DNA of 38,022 nucleotides. Origin: Campylobacterales bacterium (GTDB lineage Bacteria; Campylobacterota; Campylobacteria; Campylobacterales; Sulfurovaceae). A model generated the notes under the pieces. The model saw only the letters and a list, made by a program, of their open reading frames with translations. It was not told where the DNA came from and searched no databases. The DNA is taken from contig JACXUO010000024.1 in the NCBI GenBank assembly GCA_014763885.1, positions 1 through 38,022 on the forward strand. The letters run 5' to 3'. Shown piece by piece: positions 1-7,598 of the stretch (positions are counted from its first letter, which is position 1; the number at the start of each line of letters is the position of its first letter). A program made the position numbers and the translations under genes.

Positions 1-146
1 GTTCAGGTAGTCTTTTAATCTGTAACTTCCGTCTCTCCCGGGACGGAAGCCTAACCGTAGGAACATCTTCAACCCACTACTTAACAAATGACTTGATAGA
101 GAAGAATACGCTTCTATCAGACAGGATTTACAAACCCTTCAGATAG
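1..146 (+). CDS. Possible 3' end of an unidentified gene entering from the left edge
   Basis: The third plus-strand frame is open from the window edge to a TAG at 144-146 (about 47 residues, ending in IYKPFR). If real, it is the tail of a gene convergent with mfd and overlaps the mfd stop by about 17 bp. I recognise no domain. The same stretch holds two inverted repeats, at 26-49 (8-bp stem) and 94-119 (7-8-bp stem), so it may instead be only the non-coding 3' region of mfd. Neither stem is followed by a clear T run in the mfd direction. Confidence 0.25.
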   Translation, partial: SGSLLICNFRLSRDGSLTVGTSSTHYLTNDLIEKNTLLSDRIYKPFR

Positions 147-3118
147 CCCATCGCCGTTGCGATGATATCATCATCGTCTTTGCTTGGAGACTTCAGTACA
201 GCCCTGTCTCTCCCTTCTTCTATAAACTCAATGAAGACATTCTCCCCGTAAGATGAGACTTTTGAGATACCCTTCTGGCGGGCAAGTACCTTCATCACGA
301 TCACATCGATGAACTGCATGGTGACCCTGTCCAGTTTGCCGAACCGGTCTTCGATCTCGGCACTGATCTCGTAGACCTCCCCGGTACTCTCACAGAGTGA
401 AAGACGGCGGTAGAGCTCAAGGCGAAGCCTGTCCTCTTCGATCAGCTCTTCATTGAGATAGGCATCGACATTGAGCTTCATATCCACATGCTGGCTGACC
501 TCCTTGTCCTGTCCGCTCAGCTCCTTGATCGCATCTTCCAACATACGCAGGTAGAGTGAGTAACCAATCTGTTTGATATGCCCGGACTGTGCCTCTCCGA
601 TGATATTCCCTCCGCCCCTGATCTCAAGGTCATGGAAGGCCAATACCGCGCCGCTTCCCAGCTCGGAGTGCGATTCCAGGGCAAGCAGCCTCCGTTTTGC
701 CTGTTCGGTCAAACGCTCTTTGTCTGTCACGATAAAGTAGGCATACCCCTCTCTGGAGCCTCTTCCCACACGCCCGCGCAGCTGGTGCAGGTCCGCGATA
801 CCGAAGTTGTCCGCACCGTCCACGATCATCGTGTTGGCATGCGGCATATGGATACCCGACTCGACGATCGAAGTGGAGAGCAGCAGATCATACTCCCCCT
901 CCTCGAACTTCATCATCTCCTCTTCGGTCTCTTTCGCTGAAACCTTGGAGTGCAGCACCGCAATACGCAGGTTGGGAAGGATATCAAGGAGCTCTTTTTT
1001 CTTATCCTCGATCGCCGCGATCGAGTTGAAGACATAAAAGACCTGGCCTCCGCGGCGAAGCTCGCGCAGTATCGCCTCTTTGATGACCTTCTCGTCATAA
1101 CTCTTCACAAAGGTACGTACCCCCTGGCGCTCGACCGGCGGGGTAAGGATCTCCGAGAAGCTCTTCACCTGTGACATCGCCATATTGAGGCTTCTTGGGA
1201 TCGGAGTGGCTGACATCGAAAGCAGATGCACATCGATACTGATCTCTTTGAGCGCCTCTTTCTGCTTCACCCCGAACTTGTGCTCTTCATCGATCACCAC
1301 CAGTGCCAGGTTCTTGAACTTCGCCTGGAGCAGCGCATGGGTTCCGACGACAATATCGATCGACCCCTCTTCAAGTCCTGCCAAGACTTCGCGTTTTTGT
1401 TTGGCAGTGGAAAAACGGTCCAGCTTCGCTACCCTGATCTCCTCATCCCTGAAACGCTCTTTGAGCGACTTGTAGTGCTGCGCACTGAGGAGCGTGGTCG
1501 GTGCGATCATCATCGACTGGTAGCCGTTTTTGGCCGCGACATACATCCCGTTCATCGCCACTTCGGTCTTGCCGAACCCCACATCGGCACTCAGCAGCCT
1601 GTCCATCATCCGCCCGCTGCCTAGATCTTCGAGCATCTCATGGATCGCACGCTCCTGGTCTTCGGTGTGAACGAACCCCGCTTTGGACATAAAGAGCGCA
1701 TGCTCCTCGAGGTTTGTTTTCAGCACGATCCCCTTTTTGAGATGGCGCTGCGCAGAGAGATTGATGATCTGTGAAGCGATCGCAAAGAGTTTCTCTCTGA
1801 CCTTGCCTTTGAGCTTTTTGAAGCTGGTTTTCCCCAGTCTGTCAAGCACGGGAAGCGTGCCGCTGTCGGCGACAAAACGGTCGATCACCTCCAGCGAGCT
1901 TACAGGGATCAGGAGCGAATCCTCGTTCTGGTAATACATCACGACAAACTCGCTTACCGCCCCGAGCACGTCCCGTTTCTCTATCCCCTTGAAGATACCG
2001 ATCCCATGGTTCTCATGCACCACATAGTCACCCGGTTTGAGCTCATCCAGAACCAGGCTTGCCTTTTTGACCTTTTTGCGTTTGACCGGTTTGTTTAGTG
2101 ATAGTATCAGCCTGTCGGACCCCATCAGGTTGACGATACCCTCCTGATAGACAAACGCTATCCCCTCAAAGCTGGCGAGGTCGCTCCCCCTGACGATCGA
2201 TTCGTTTTTGGCAATGATCGTGATCTTTTTGTCCCGGTGGGATTCCAGCAGTTTATTGGGATCTGCCACCTCAAGGTCACGGTATTTTTTACTCTCAGGA
2301 ATCACCGGGAAGACAAAGGAGTCTCGGGGGATCAGGGGTTGCCCAAGCGCATAGATCTCATCCAGTTCCTCTTCAAGGTTGGATGTCATCACAGGGCTGA
2401 ACTGCTCCGGAGCACTCTCTCCGAGCTTCTCCAGATGCCACAATCCCAATGCGTCGATATCCTTGACAAAGGTGTCATAGCTGCTCTGTTCTACTCTGCT
2501 TTTAAGCGCCTCATACGCTTCCTGGTCCAGTGCCAGGAAAGCGGCGGGGAAGGTGACGTAGTCAAGCTCGTCCTCCCCCTCTTTGGGCAGGATACGCTTC
2601 TGTGTCGCCTCATCGTAGTGCTGTATCGTCTCCACTTCCTCGTCAAAAAGCCCGATACGGTAGGGCTGCTTGGCATCGATCGGGAAGATATCGATGATAT
2701 CCCCGCGGAAAGAGACCTCCCCTGCACTCGCGGCGATATCGGTGAAGTGATACCCCCAATGGTAGAGCTTATCTTTCAGCGCGGCAAGGTCAAGTGTATC
2801 GCCGAACTCTATCGTATGCGTTGCAAAACAGTCTGGCTTCGGAAAGGGGATCAGAAGCGTGCGAAGCGGAGAGATCAGTACCTTTTTCCCCCGGCTTTGA
2901 TGGTATGCAGCCAGGGTAGTCAGAAACCTCTGTATCTCCTCATCATAGGTGCGCAGATCCTCCCCCGTACTTACACGGATATCCGGCAGGACAAAGCTCT
3001 CAAATCCGAGCAGGTTTGCCACATCGCGTACCTGGATCGCTTGTTTATCATCCTTGCAGACAAGGAGTCTCTCTTCGCCAAGGTTTTCCAAATATTCGTA
3101 GATATTACTCTGATACAT
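128..3118 (-). CDS. mfd: Transcription-repair coupling factor Mfd
   Basis: A superfamily 2 DNA translocase that removes stalled RNA polymerase at lesions and recruits UvrA. The 996-residue protein is shorter than the roughly 1150 of E. coli. Visible parts in order: UvrB-like N-terminal module; RNA-polymerase-interacting CarD/Tudor domain from about residue 352 (GDYVVHENHG near 363); translocase core with Walker A GFGKTE near 516, DEEH box near 609, SATPIPRSL, and QLRGRVGRG near 783; then the C-terminal TRCF domain, which masks UvrA binding in the family. The ATG at 3116-3118 overlaps the end of folC by 14 bp, so the two are translationally linked. It is the last gene of the leuS-lptE-folC-mfd run. 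Confidence 0.96.
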   Translation of the reverse strand: MYQSNIYEYLENLGEERLLVCKDDKQAIQVRDVANLLGFESFVLPDIRVSTGEDLRTYDEEIQRFLTTLAAYHQSRGKKVLISPLRTLLIPFPKPDCFATHTIEFGDTLDLAALKDKLYHWGYHFTDIAASAGEVSFRGDIIDIFPIDAKQPYRIGLFDEEVETIQHYDEATQKRILPKEGEDELDYVTFPAAFLALDQEAYEALKSRVEQSSYDTFVKDIDALGLWHLEKLGESAPEQFSPVMTSNLEEELDEIYALGQPLIPRDSFVFPVIPESKKYRDLEVADPNKLLESHRDKKITIIAKNESIVRGSDLASFEGIAFVYQEGIVNLMGSDRLILSLNKPVKRKKVKKASLVLDELKPGDYVVHENHGIGIFKGIEKRDVLGAVSEFVVMYYQNEDSLLIPVSSLEVIDRFVADSGTLPVLDRLGKTSFKKLKGKVREKLFAIASQIINLSAQRHLKKGIVLKTNLEEHALFMSKAGFVHTEDQERAIHEMLEDLGSGRMMDRLLSADVGFGKTEVAMNGMYVAAKNGYQSMMIAPTTLLSAQHYKSLKERFRDEEIRVAKLDRFSTAKQKREVLAGLEEGSIDIVVGTHALLQAKFKNLALVVIDEEHKFGVKQKEALKEISIDVHLLSMSATPIPRSLNMAMSQVKSFSEILTPPVERQGVRTFVKSYDEKVIKEAILRELRRGGQVFYVFNSIAAIEDKKKELLDILPNLRIAVLHSKVSAKETEEEMMKFEEGEYDLLLSTSIVESGIHMPHANTMIVDGADNFGIADLHQLRGRVGRGSREGYAYFIVTDKERLTEQAKRRLLALESHSELGSGAVLAFHDLEIRGGGNIIGEAQSGHIKQIGYSLYLRMLEDAIKELSGQDKEVSQHVDMKLNVDAYLNEELIEEDRLRLELYRRLSLCESTGEVYEISAEIEDRFGKLDRVTMQFIDVIVMKVLARQKGISKVSSYGENVFIEFIEEGRDRAVLKSPSKDDDDIIATAMGYLKGL

Positions 3119-4271
3119 GACTTTCCATACTTTTTAAAAATGCTTCAACCACATAGAATGAACCGAAGACCAGGTAGTGTTCATCACCCTGTACCGTTCC
3201 ATCATAATAACGATACGCCAATCCCACATTATCCAGCGCTTTTTCGATCTCATCCAGCGTTGTCGCACGCTGAGAGTGGATCTTGATGATCTCCACACGT
3301 TTGACCTTGGGCTTCAGCGTACGCAAAACTCTCTCATAATCCTTGTCATCCAGAGAATTATAGATAAGTACGCTCTCCGGATCCATCGCCTTGACGATCG
3401 CCTGCGCCGCCAAGGGATTGTGCCCCACATCGATACGGATATTCTCTCTGAAGGGATAAAAACGTCCGAAAAGCTTTACGCTCTTCAGATCATCGATATC
3501 ATACACAACGCCCAGTATCTCCAAAGCCTCCAAAGCCACCATCGCGTTCTCTGCCAGATAGGCACCCCATGACTGACTCTCGGCGATCTTTTGCACTTTC
3601 TCCATCAGTCCCTTATGCCCGGCTCTGAACAGAGTGTTCAAAAAAAGTGCAGCCCCTTTTTCTTCACTGATCCTTTGTGCCACATCCACAACTCCCTCAA
3701 AAGGCTGCGCTGCCAGCACAACTTTGTTTTGTATACTGTTGATCTTGGTAGTCGCGATCTCTTCGATACTCTCACCCAGAAATGCCTGATGATCGATCCC
3801 TATAGGGGTAATGATACTCATCTCCTTGTCGCAGACATTGGTCGCATCAAACTCTCCGCCAAGCCCTGCTTCAAGCACCATAAGATCGCATCTTTCAAAC
3901 ACGACAAAAGCCAGAAGTGTCGTATACTCAAAATAGCTGAGTGCTTCACTCATCTCCTGCCCCAGGATAGTATGGAGCTTTTGATGCGCCTGTTCCAGTA
4001 CCGTATCAGAGGCATCCTCCCCGTCGATCCAGATCCGTTCGTTGAACCTGATAATATGCGGAGAGGTATAGTGCCCCACCTTCAGCCCGCTTTTGTAGGC
4101 AAGGTGTGCAAGGATACGGCCTGTCGAGCCTTTCCCGTTGGTGCCGACGATATGCACGGTTTTGGGTCTGGAGATGTGGGGCTTGAGCAACCCATAGGCG
4201 ATGTGTACCCGCTTATGGTCTATCTCTTTGTAGTAAAGCGGTTTGGCGTTTAAAAAAGTCTGCAGGGACAC
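3105..4271 (-). CDS. folC: Bifunctional dihydrofolate synthase/folylpolyglutamate synthase
   Basis: A Mur-ligase-family enzyme that adds glutamate to dihydropteroate or folates using ATP. The P-loop HIVGTNGKGS lies near residue 40, followed by TSPHIIRFNERI (the folate-side loop), VLEAGLGGEFDATN and ITPIGIDHQAFLG, all standard for FolC. At 388 residues it is slightly shorter than typical FolC (about 420), mainly in the C-terminal domain. The start is GTG (4269-4271), 4 nt after the lptE stop, with a GGGGA Shine-Dalgarno about 10 nt upstream. The 3' end overlaps mfd by 14 bp. Folate supply also involves pabB at 30745, elsewhere in the window. Confidence 0.93.
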   Translation of the reverse strand: MSLQTFLNAKPLYYKEIDHKRVHIAYGLLKPHISRPKTVHIVGTNGKGSTGRILAHLAYKSGLKVGHYTSPHIIRFNERIWIDGEDASDTVLEQAHQKLHTILGQEMSEALSYFEYTTLLAFVVFERCDLMVLEAGLGGEFDATNVCDKEMSIITPIGIDHQAFLGESIEEIATTKINSIQNKVVLAAQPFEGVVDVAQRISEEKGAALFLNTLFRAGHKGLMEKVQKIAESQSWGAYLAENAMVALEALEILGVVYDIDDLKSVKLFGRFYPFRENIRIDVGHNPLAAQAIVKAMDPESVLIYNSLDDKDYERVLRTLKPKVKRVEIIKIHSQRATTLDEIEKALDNVGLAYRYYDGTVQGDEHYLVFGSFYVVEAFLKSMESHVSE

Positions 4272-4275
4272 GCGG

Positions 4276-4878
4276 CTAATCCCCGGATGCTTTGGTGTTC
4301 AATGTCCCCTTGGCGCTTACATAGGCCAGGAACTCATCCAGTGACTTTGCCAATGCCCTTCGTATCGCTTCTATCCGGAGGGTAGAAGCGTCCAGTGAAC
4401 TGGCATGGAAATCCGCCTCATCGATCGTATGGATCGTCTTACTCTCTTGTCCCTGCTTTGTCACCATCTCGAACTTCACAGAGAGGTTGACCTGGTAACG
4501 TGCCACATATCCATCTTCATAAGAAAGCGGTATAAGCGTACTCCCGTCATAGGTAATGCGTATATGGTTCTGGGCCATTCCTTTTGGTACGACACGGCCC
4601 TTGAACCGTGTATAGACCATACGGTTCATCTCATCTTTGAGGAAAGGGGCATTTTCAGGCTCTACCCTGTCCACGACGACTTCTATGGAGACATTCTCTG
4701 AAAAAGTGTTTTTGATCGCATGGGAAGAGGGTTTGTAGCCGCAACCTGATAATAGCAGCGCTATGATCAGAATGAGGAGTGCGCCCGAACGAAGTGACAA
4801 GTGCCCTTGGGGTGAAGAGTGAAGAGTGAAGAGTGACAGTTTGTTTTTCTTTGAAAAACGACTATTTAATGCAGACAT
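4276..4878 (-). CDS. lptE: LptE-like LPS-assembly lipoprotein
   Basis: An outer-membrane lipoprotein expected to plug the LptD translocon and help insert LPS. The lipobox LLLSGC is followed by GYKP, the usual start of mature LptE. The rest (about 155 residues) is mixed alpha/beta without obvious catalytic residues, as expected. I chose the ATG at 4876-4878 because AAAGGAAAAGAA precedes it; the frame stays open another 12 codons upstream to 4914. The n-region is unusually long, about 45 residues before the lipid-bearing Cys. Part of it (LSLFTLHSS) is encoded by three perfect heptanucleotide repeats at 4812-4832, so the true start and signal peptide are uncertain. The position between leuS and folC supports the call; sequence identity of LptE is always low. 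Confidence 0.75.
   Translation of the reverse strand: MSALNSRFSKKNKLSLFTLHSSPQGHLSLRSGALLILIIALLLSGCGYKPSSHAIKNTFSENVSIEVVVDRVEPENAPFLKDEMNRMVYTRFKGRVVPKGMAQNHIRITYDGSTLIPLSYEDGYVARYQVNLSVKFEMVTKQGQESKTIHTIDEADFHASSLDASTLRIEAIRRALAKSLDEFLAYVSAKGTLNTKASGD
4812..4839. repeat. Heptanucleotide tandem repeat inside lptE
   Basis: Three perfect GTGAAGA units (4812-4832) followed by a degenerate GTGACAG. It lies in the coding region for the signal-peptide n-region of lptE. A copy-number change would shift the frame, because 7 is not a multiple of 3. It abuts a 15-nt sequence (4802-4816) that recurs after pabB. Confidence 0.8.
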
Positions 4879-4922
4879 TTCTTTTCCTTTACAATCAAAG
4901 CCGAGCCACTGCACCGCTTACG

Positions 4923-4957
4923 TTCATTCCTCATTCCTACTTCCTTACTCCTCATTA
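4923..4957. repeat. Degenerate heptanucleotide repeat at the leuS stop
   Basis: On the minus strand five consecutive 7-nt units read AATGAGG, AGTAAGG, AAGTAGG, AATGAGG, AATGAAC. The array starts at the leuS stop codon (4955-4957) and runs into the leuS-lptE spacer. The pyrB stop at 30531-30533 is followed by a similar array. Confidence 0.7.
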
Positions 4958-7399
4958 ACTTGCCGGCTTCACCGCAAGGTTGACCAGTTTGCCGGGTACG
5001 ACGATCTCTTTGACGATCTGCATCCCTTCCAGCCACTTTTCACCTTCCTCTTTGGCTCTTGCGAGGATCTCCTCCTGGCTTGCACCAGGATCGATCTCAA
5101 ACTCCGCACGTTTCTTCCCGCCGATCATCACGACATAAAGGATACTCTCCTGCACGAACACCTCTTCTCTGACCTCCAGTACCGCTTTGAGGTTCTCTCT
5201 TGCAAAGAGTACTTCACTCAATTCAGTTGCGGCATGCGGGATGATAGGTTCAAGGAGGTTCAGCATCACATACATTCCCTCGCTCCATACCTCACCGCTC
5301 TCCTGCTTGTCAAGCGCGTTCATCGCCTCCATACACGCTGCGATCAGTGTGTTGAATGCAAAGGTCTTCTCATAGACATCTGCTGATTTCTGAAGCGCTT
5401 CATAGACCTTCTGACGCGCGAACTTGGACTCTTTGGAGAGTGATCCATGGTCGATCACCGGCAATCTTCTGCTTGTCACTTTATTTGCTCTGTCATAAAG
5501 CTTTTTGATAAACCTGAAGGCACCCTCCACCGCATTGTCATTCCACTCAAGCTCTTTTTGCGGCGGCGCAGCAAAAAGGATAAAGAGTCTTGCCGTATCT
5601 GCCCCGTACTCTTCGATAAGCTTGTCAGGGTCTACGGTATTCCCCTTGGACTTGCTCATCTTCGCACCATCCATCGTCACCATCCCCTGAGTCAGCAGTC
5701 TCTCAAAAGGCTCATCGATATCTACATACCCGAGGTCACGGAGCACTTTTGTAAAGAACCTGGCGTACAGCAAGTGAAGGATCGCATGTTCGATACCGCC
5801 GATATACTGGTCTACGCCCAGCCAGTAGTTCGCCTCTTCCTTATCGATACCTGTTTCGTTCCATTTTTTAGGATTGGTCGCATAGCGGAACTGGTACCAG
5901 CTTGACTGTACAAAAGTATCAAGGGTATCTGTCTCACGCAGAGCATCCTCTCCACATTTCGGACACTTACAGTGCTTCCATGTCGGATGGTTGTCCAACG
6001 GGTTCCCTTCACCCGTGATCTCTACATCCTCAGGCAGTGCGATTGGAAGGTTCTCTATCTTCTCAGGTACCAGTCCACAGGATTTACAGTGAACAAACGG
6101 GATCGGTGCACCCCAGTATCTCTGACGGCTTACACCCCAGTTGCGAAGCTTATAGTTGGTCGTACCTTTACCAAACCCTGCCTCTTCAAAGGTTGCGATG
6201 ACCTTTGCTTTCGCCTCATAGTTATTCAGCCCCGTAAATGCTGCTGAATCTACAAGCTCACCCTCCCCGGTATACGGCAGTTCTTCCCCACCGCTGATCA
6301 CTCTTTTGACCGGAAGGTCATACTTGGTTGCAAACTCGTAATCTCTCTCATCGTGTGCCGGTACTGCCATCACCGCACCGCCGCCATACCCTGCAAGTAC
6401 GAAGTTCGCCGTCCATACCGGTACCTCTTCACCGGTAAGCGGGTGGATCACAGTGATACCAAGCGGATACCCCTCTTTGTCTGCCTGCGCTCTCTCACGC
6501 TCACCCATATTCGCAATGGCTGTGATCTTTGCAGCTGTCTCACTGTCAAGCAGATCATGTTCCACCATATACTTCGTGATAGGGTGCTCTGCAGCAAGTG
6601 CGGTGTAGCTGACCCCGTAGATCGTATCAGGACGTGTGGTAAATACCGAGTATTTCTCAAACTTGCCTTCAAGTTTTGCCTTGCTCTCTTCGCTCAGTTC
6701 AAACGTAAACTCAAGCCCCTGAGACTTGCCGATCCAGTTCTCCTGCATCGTGAGTACCTGGTTCGGCCACTTCCCCTCAAGCGTTTTCAGATCTTCAAGC
6801 AGTTCATCGGCATACTTGGTAATGTCAAGGTAATATCCCGGCATCTCTTTCTGTACCACCTCTGTTCCACAACGCCAACAGCATCCCTCTTCCAATTGTT
6901 CATTGGCCAATACCGTCAAATCATGCGGACACCAGTTGACCGTCGTTGATTCACGGAAGAGCAATCCCTCTTCAAACATCTTTATGATGAACTCCTGCTC
7001 CCACTTCGTATAGAGTGGATCACAGGTAGCAAACTCTCGTGTCTTGGAAAAAGAAAGGCCTAACGAGTTAAGTTCTTTTCTCATATAGTCGATATTGGAG
7101 TAGGTCCACTCTTTTGGATGACGTCCATGCTTGATCGCAGCATTCTCTGCCGGCATACCGAATGCATCCCAACCGATCGGATGCAGTACATTGTACTCCT
7201 GTTTTCTGTAGTAACGTGCGATCGCATCACCGATCGCATAGTTACGTACGTGTCCCATGTGCAGTCGTCCGCTCGGGAAGGGGAACATACTCAGAATATA
7301 CTTTTTCTTCTGTTCTAAAGAATCCGAAGGCTCAAATGCCTGCTCATCGTCCCACTGTTTCTGCCACTTGGCTTCGATCTCGCTTGGAGTATAACGCAT
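4955..7399 (-). CDS. leuS: Leucine--tRNA ligase
   Basis: A class I aminoacyl-tRNA synthetase that charges tRNA-Leu in the cytoplasm. The HIGH-type motif ([10 protein letters not shown]) lies near residue 47 and KMSKSKGN near 581. The CP1 editing domain is visible (TTRPDTIYG, and [15 protein letters not shown]). Cys-rich zinc-type knuckles occur around CCWRCG and CKCPKCG. The start is set at the ATG 7397-7399, which has GCGAGAGA just upstream; the frame extends to a TTG at 7417. That gives 814 residues, normal for bacterial LeuS. It leads the run leuS-lptE-folC-mfd and is divergent from dnaX. Confidence 0.97.
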   Translation of the reverse strand: MRYTPSEIEAKWQKQWDDEQAFEPSDSLEQKKKYILSMFPFPSGRLHMGHVRNYAIGDAIARYYRKQEYNVLHPIGWDAFGMPAENAAIKHGRHPKEWTYSNIDYMRKELNSLGLSFSKTREFATCDPLYTKWEQEFIIKMFEEGLLFRESTTVNWCPHDLTVLANEQLEEGCCWRCGTEVVQKEMPGYYLDITKYADELLEDLKTLEGKWPNQVLTMQENWIGKSQGLEFTFELSEESKAKLEGKFEKYSVFTTRPDTIYGVSYTALAAEHPITKYMVEHDLLDSETAAKITAIANMGERERAQADKEGYPLGITVIHPLTGEEVPVWTANFVLAGYGGGAVMAVPAHDERDYEFATKYDLPVKRVISGGEELPYTGEGELVDSAAFTGLNNYEAKAKVIATFEEAGFGKGTTNYKLRNWGVSRQRYWGAPIPFVHCKSCGLVPEKIENLPIALPEDVEITGEGNPLDNHPTWKHCKCPKCGEDALRETDTLDTFVQSSWYQFRYATNPKKWNETGIDKEEANYWLGVDQYIGGIEHAILHLLYARFFTKVLRDLGYVDIDEPFERLLTQGMVTMDGAKMSKSKGNTVDPDKLIEEYGADTARLFILFAAPPQKELEWNDNAVEGAFRFIKKLYDRANKVTSRRLPVIDHGSLSKESKFARQKVYEALQKSADVYEKTFAFNTLIAACMEAMNALDKQESGEVWSEGMYVMLNLLEPIIPHAATELSEVLFARENLKAVLEVREEVFVQESILYVVMIGGKKRAEFEIDPGASQEEILARAKEEGEKWLEGMQIVKEIVVPGKLVNLAVKPAS

Positions 7400-7437
7400 C
7401 AATCTCTCGCTTATCAATGATTTATAAAATTGGAAGG

Positions 7438-7443
7438 ATTATA
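7438..7443 (-). promoter_or_regulatory. -10 box of the leuS promoter
   Basis: Minus strand TATAAT within TTGGATATAATCC, about 40 nt upstream of the leuS start. No convincing -35 is visible, as is usual for the main sigma factor in Campylobacterota. The same 13-nt string occurs upstream of rplY. Confidence 0.65.
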
Positions 7444-7562
7444 TCCAATGTGTGGTTAGGAGGAGTTTTAACGCTGTGAGATCTCTTTTTGGGGATCAAT
7501 TCTGACCATCTTCAGCACTTCCGTTTTTCTCAAAAATTATACCAATCAAAGAAAATTTCCAC

Positions 7563-7568
7563 TACAAT
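7563..7568 (+). promoter_or_regulatory. Possible -10 box of the dnaX promoter
   Basis: TACAAT, about 30 nt upstream of the dnaX GTG. The 181-bp leuS/dnaX gap (7418-7598) is otherwise AT-rich divergent promoter DNA with no gene. Confidence 0.4.
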
Positions 7569-7598
7569 TATAGCAACAAAAACTATTGGAGCCATACC

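Noticed and set aside
2237-3286. 349-codon open frame antisense to mfd
   Set aside because: Overlaps conserved Mfd coding throughout and has no ribosome site or recognisable protein.
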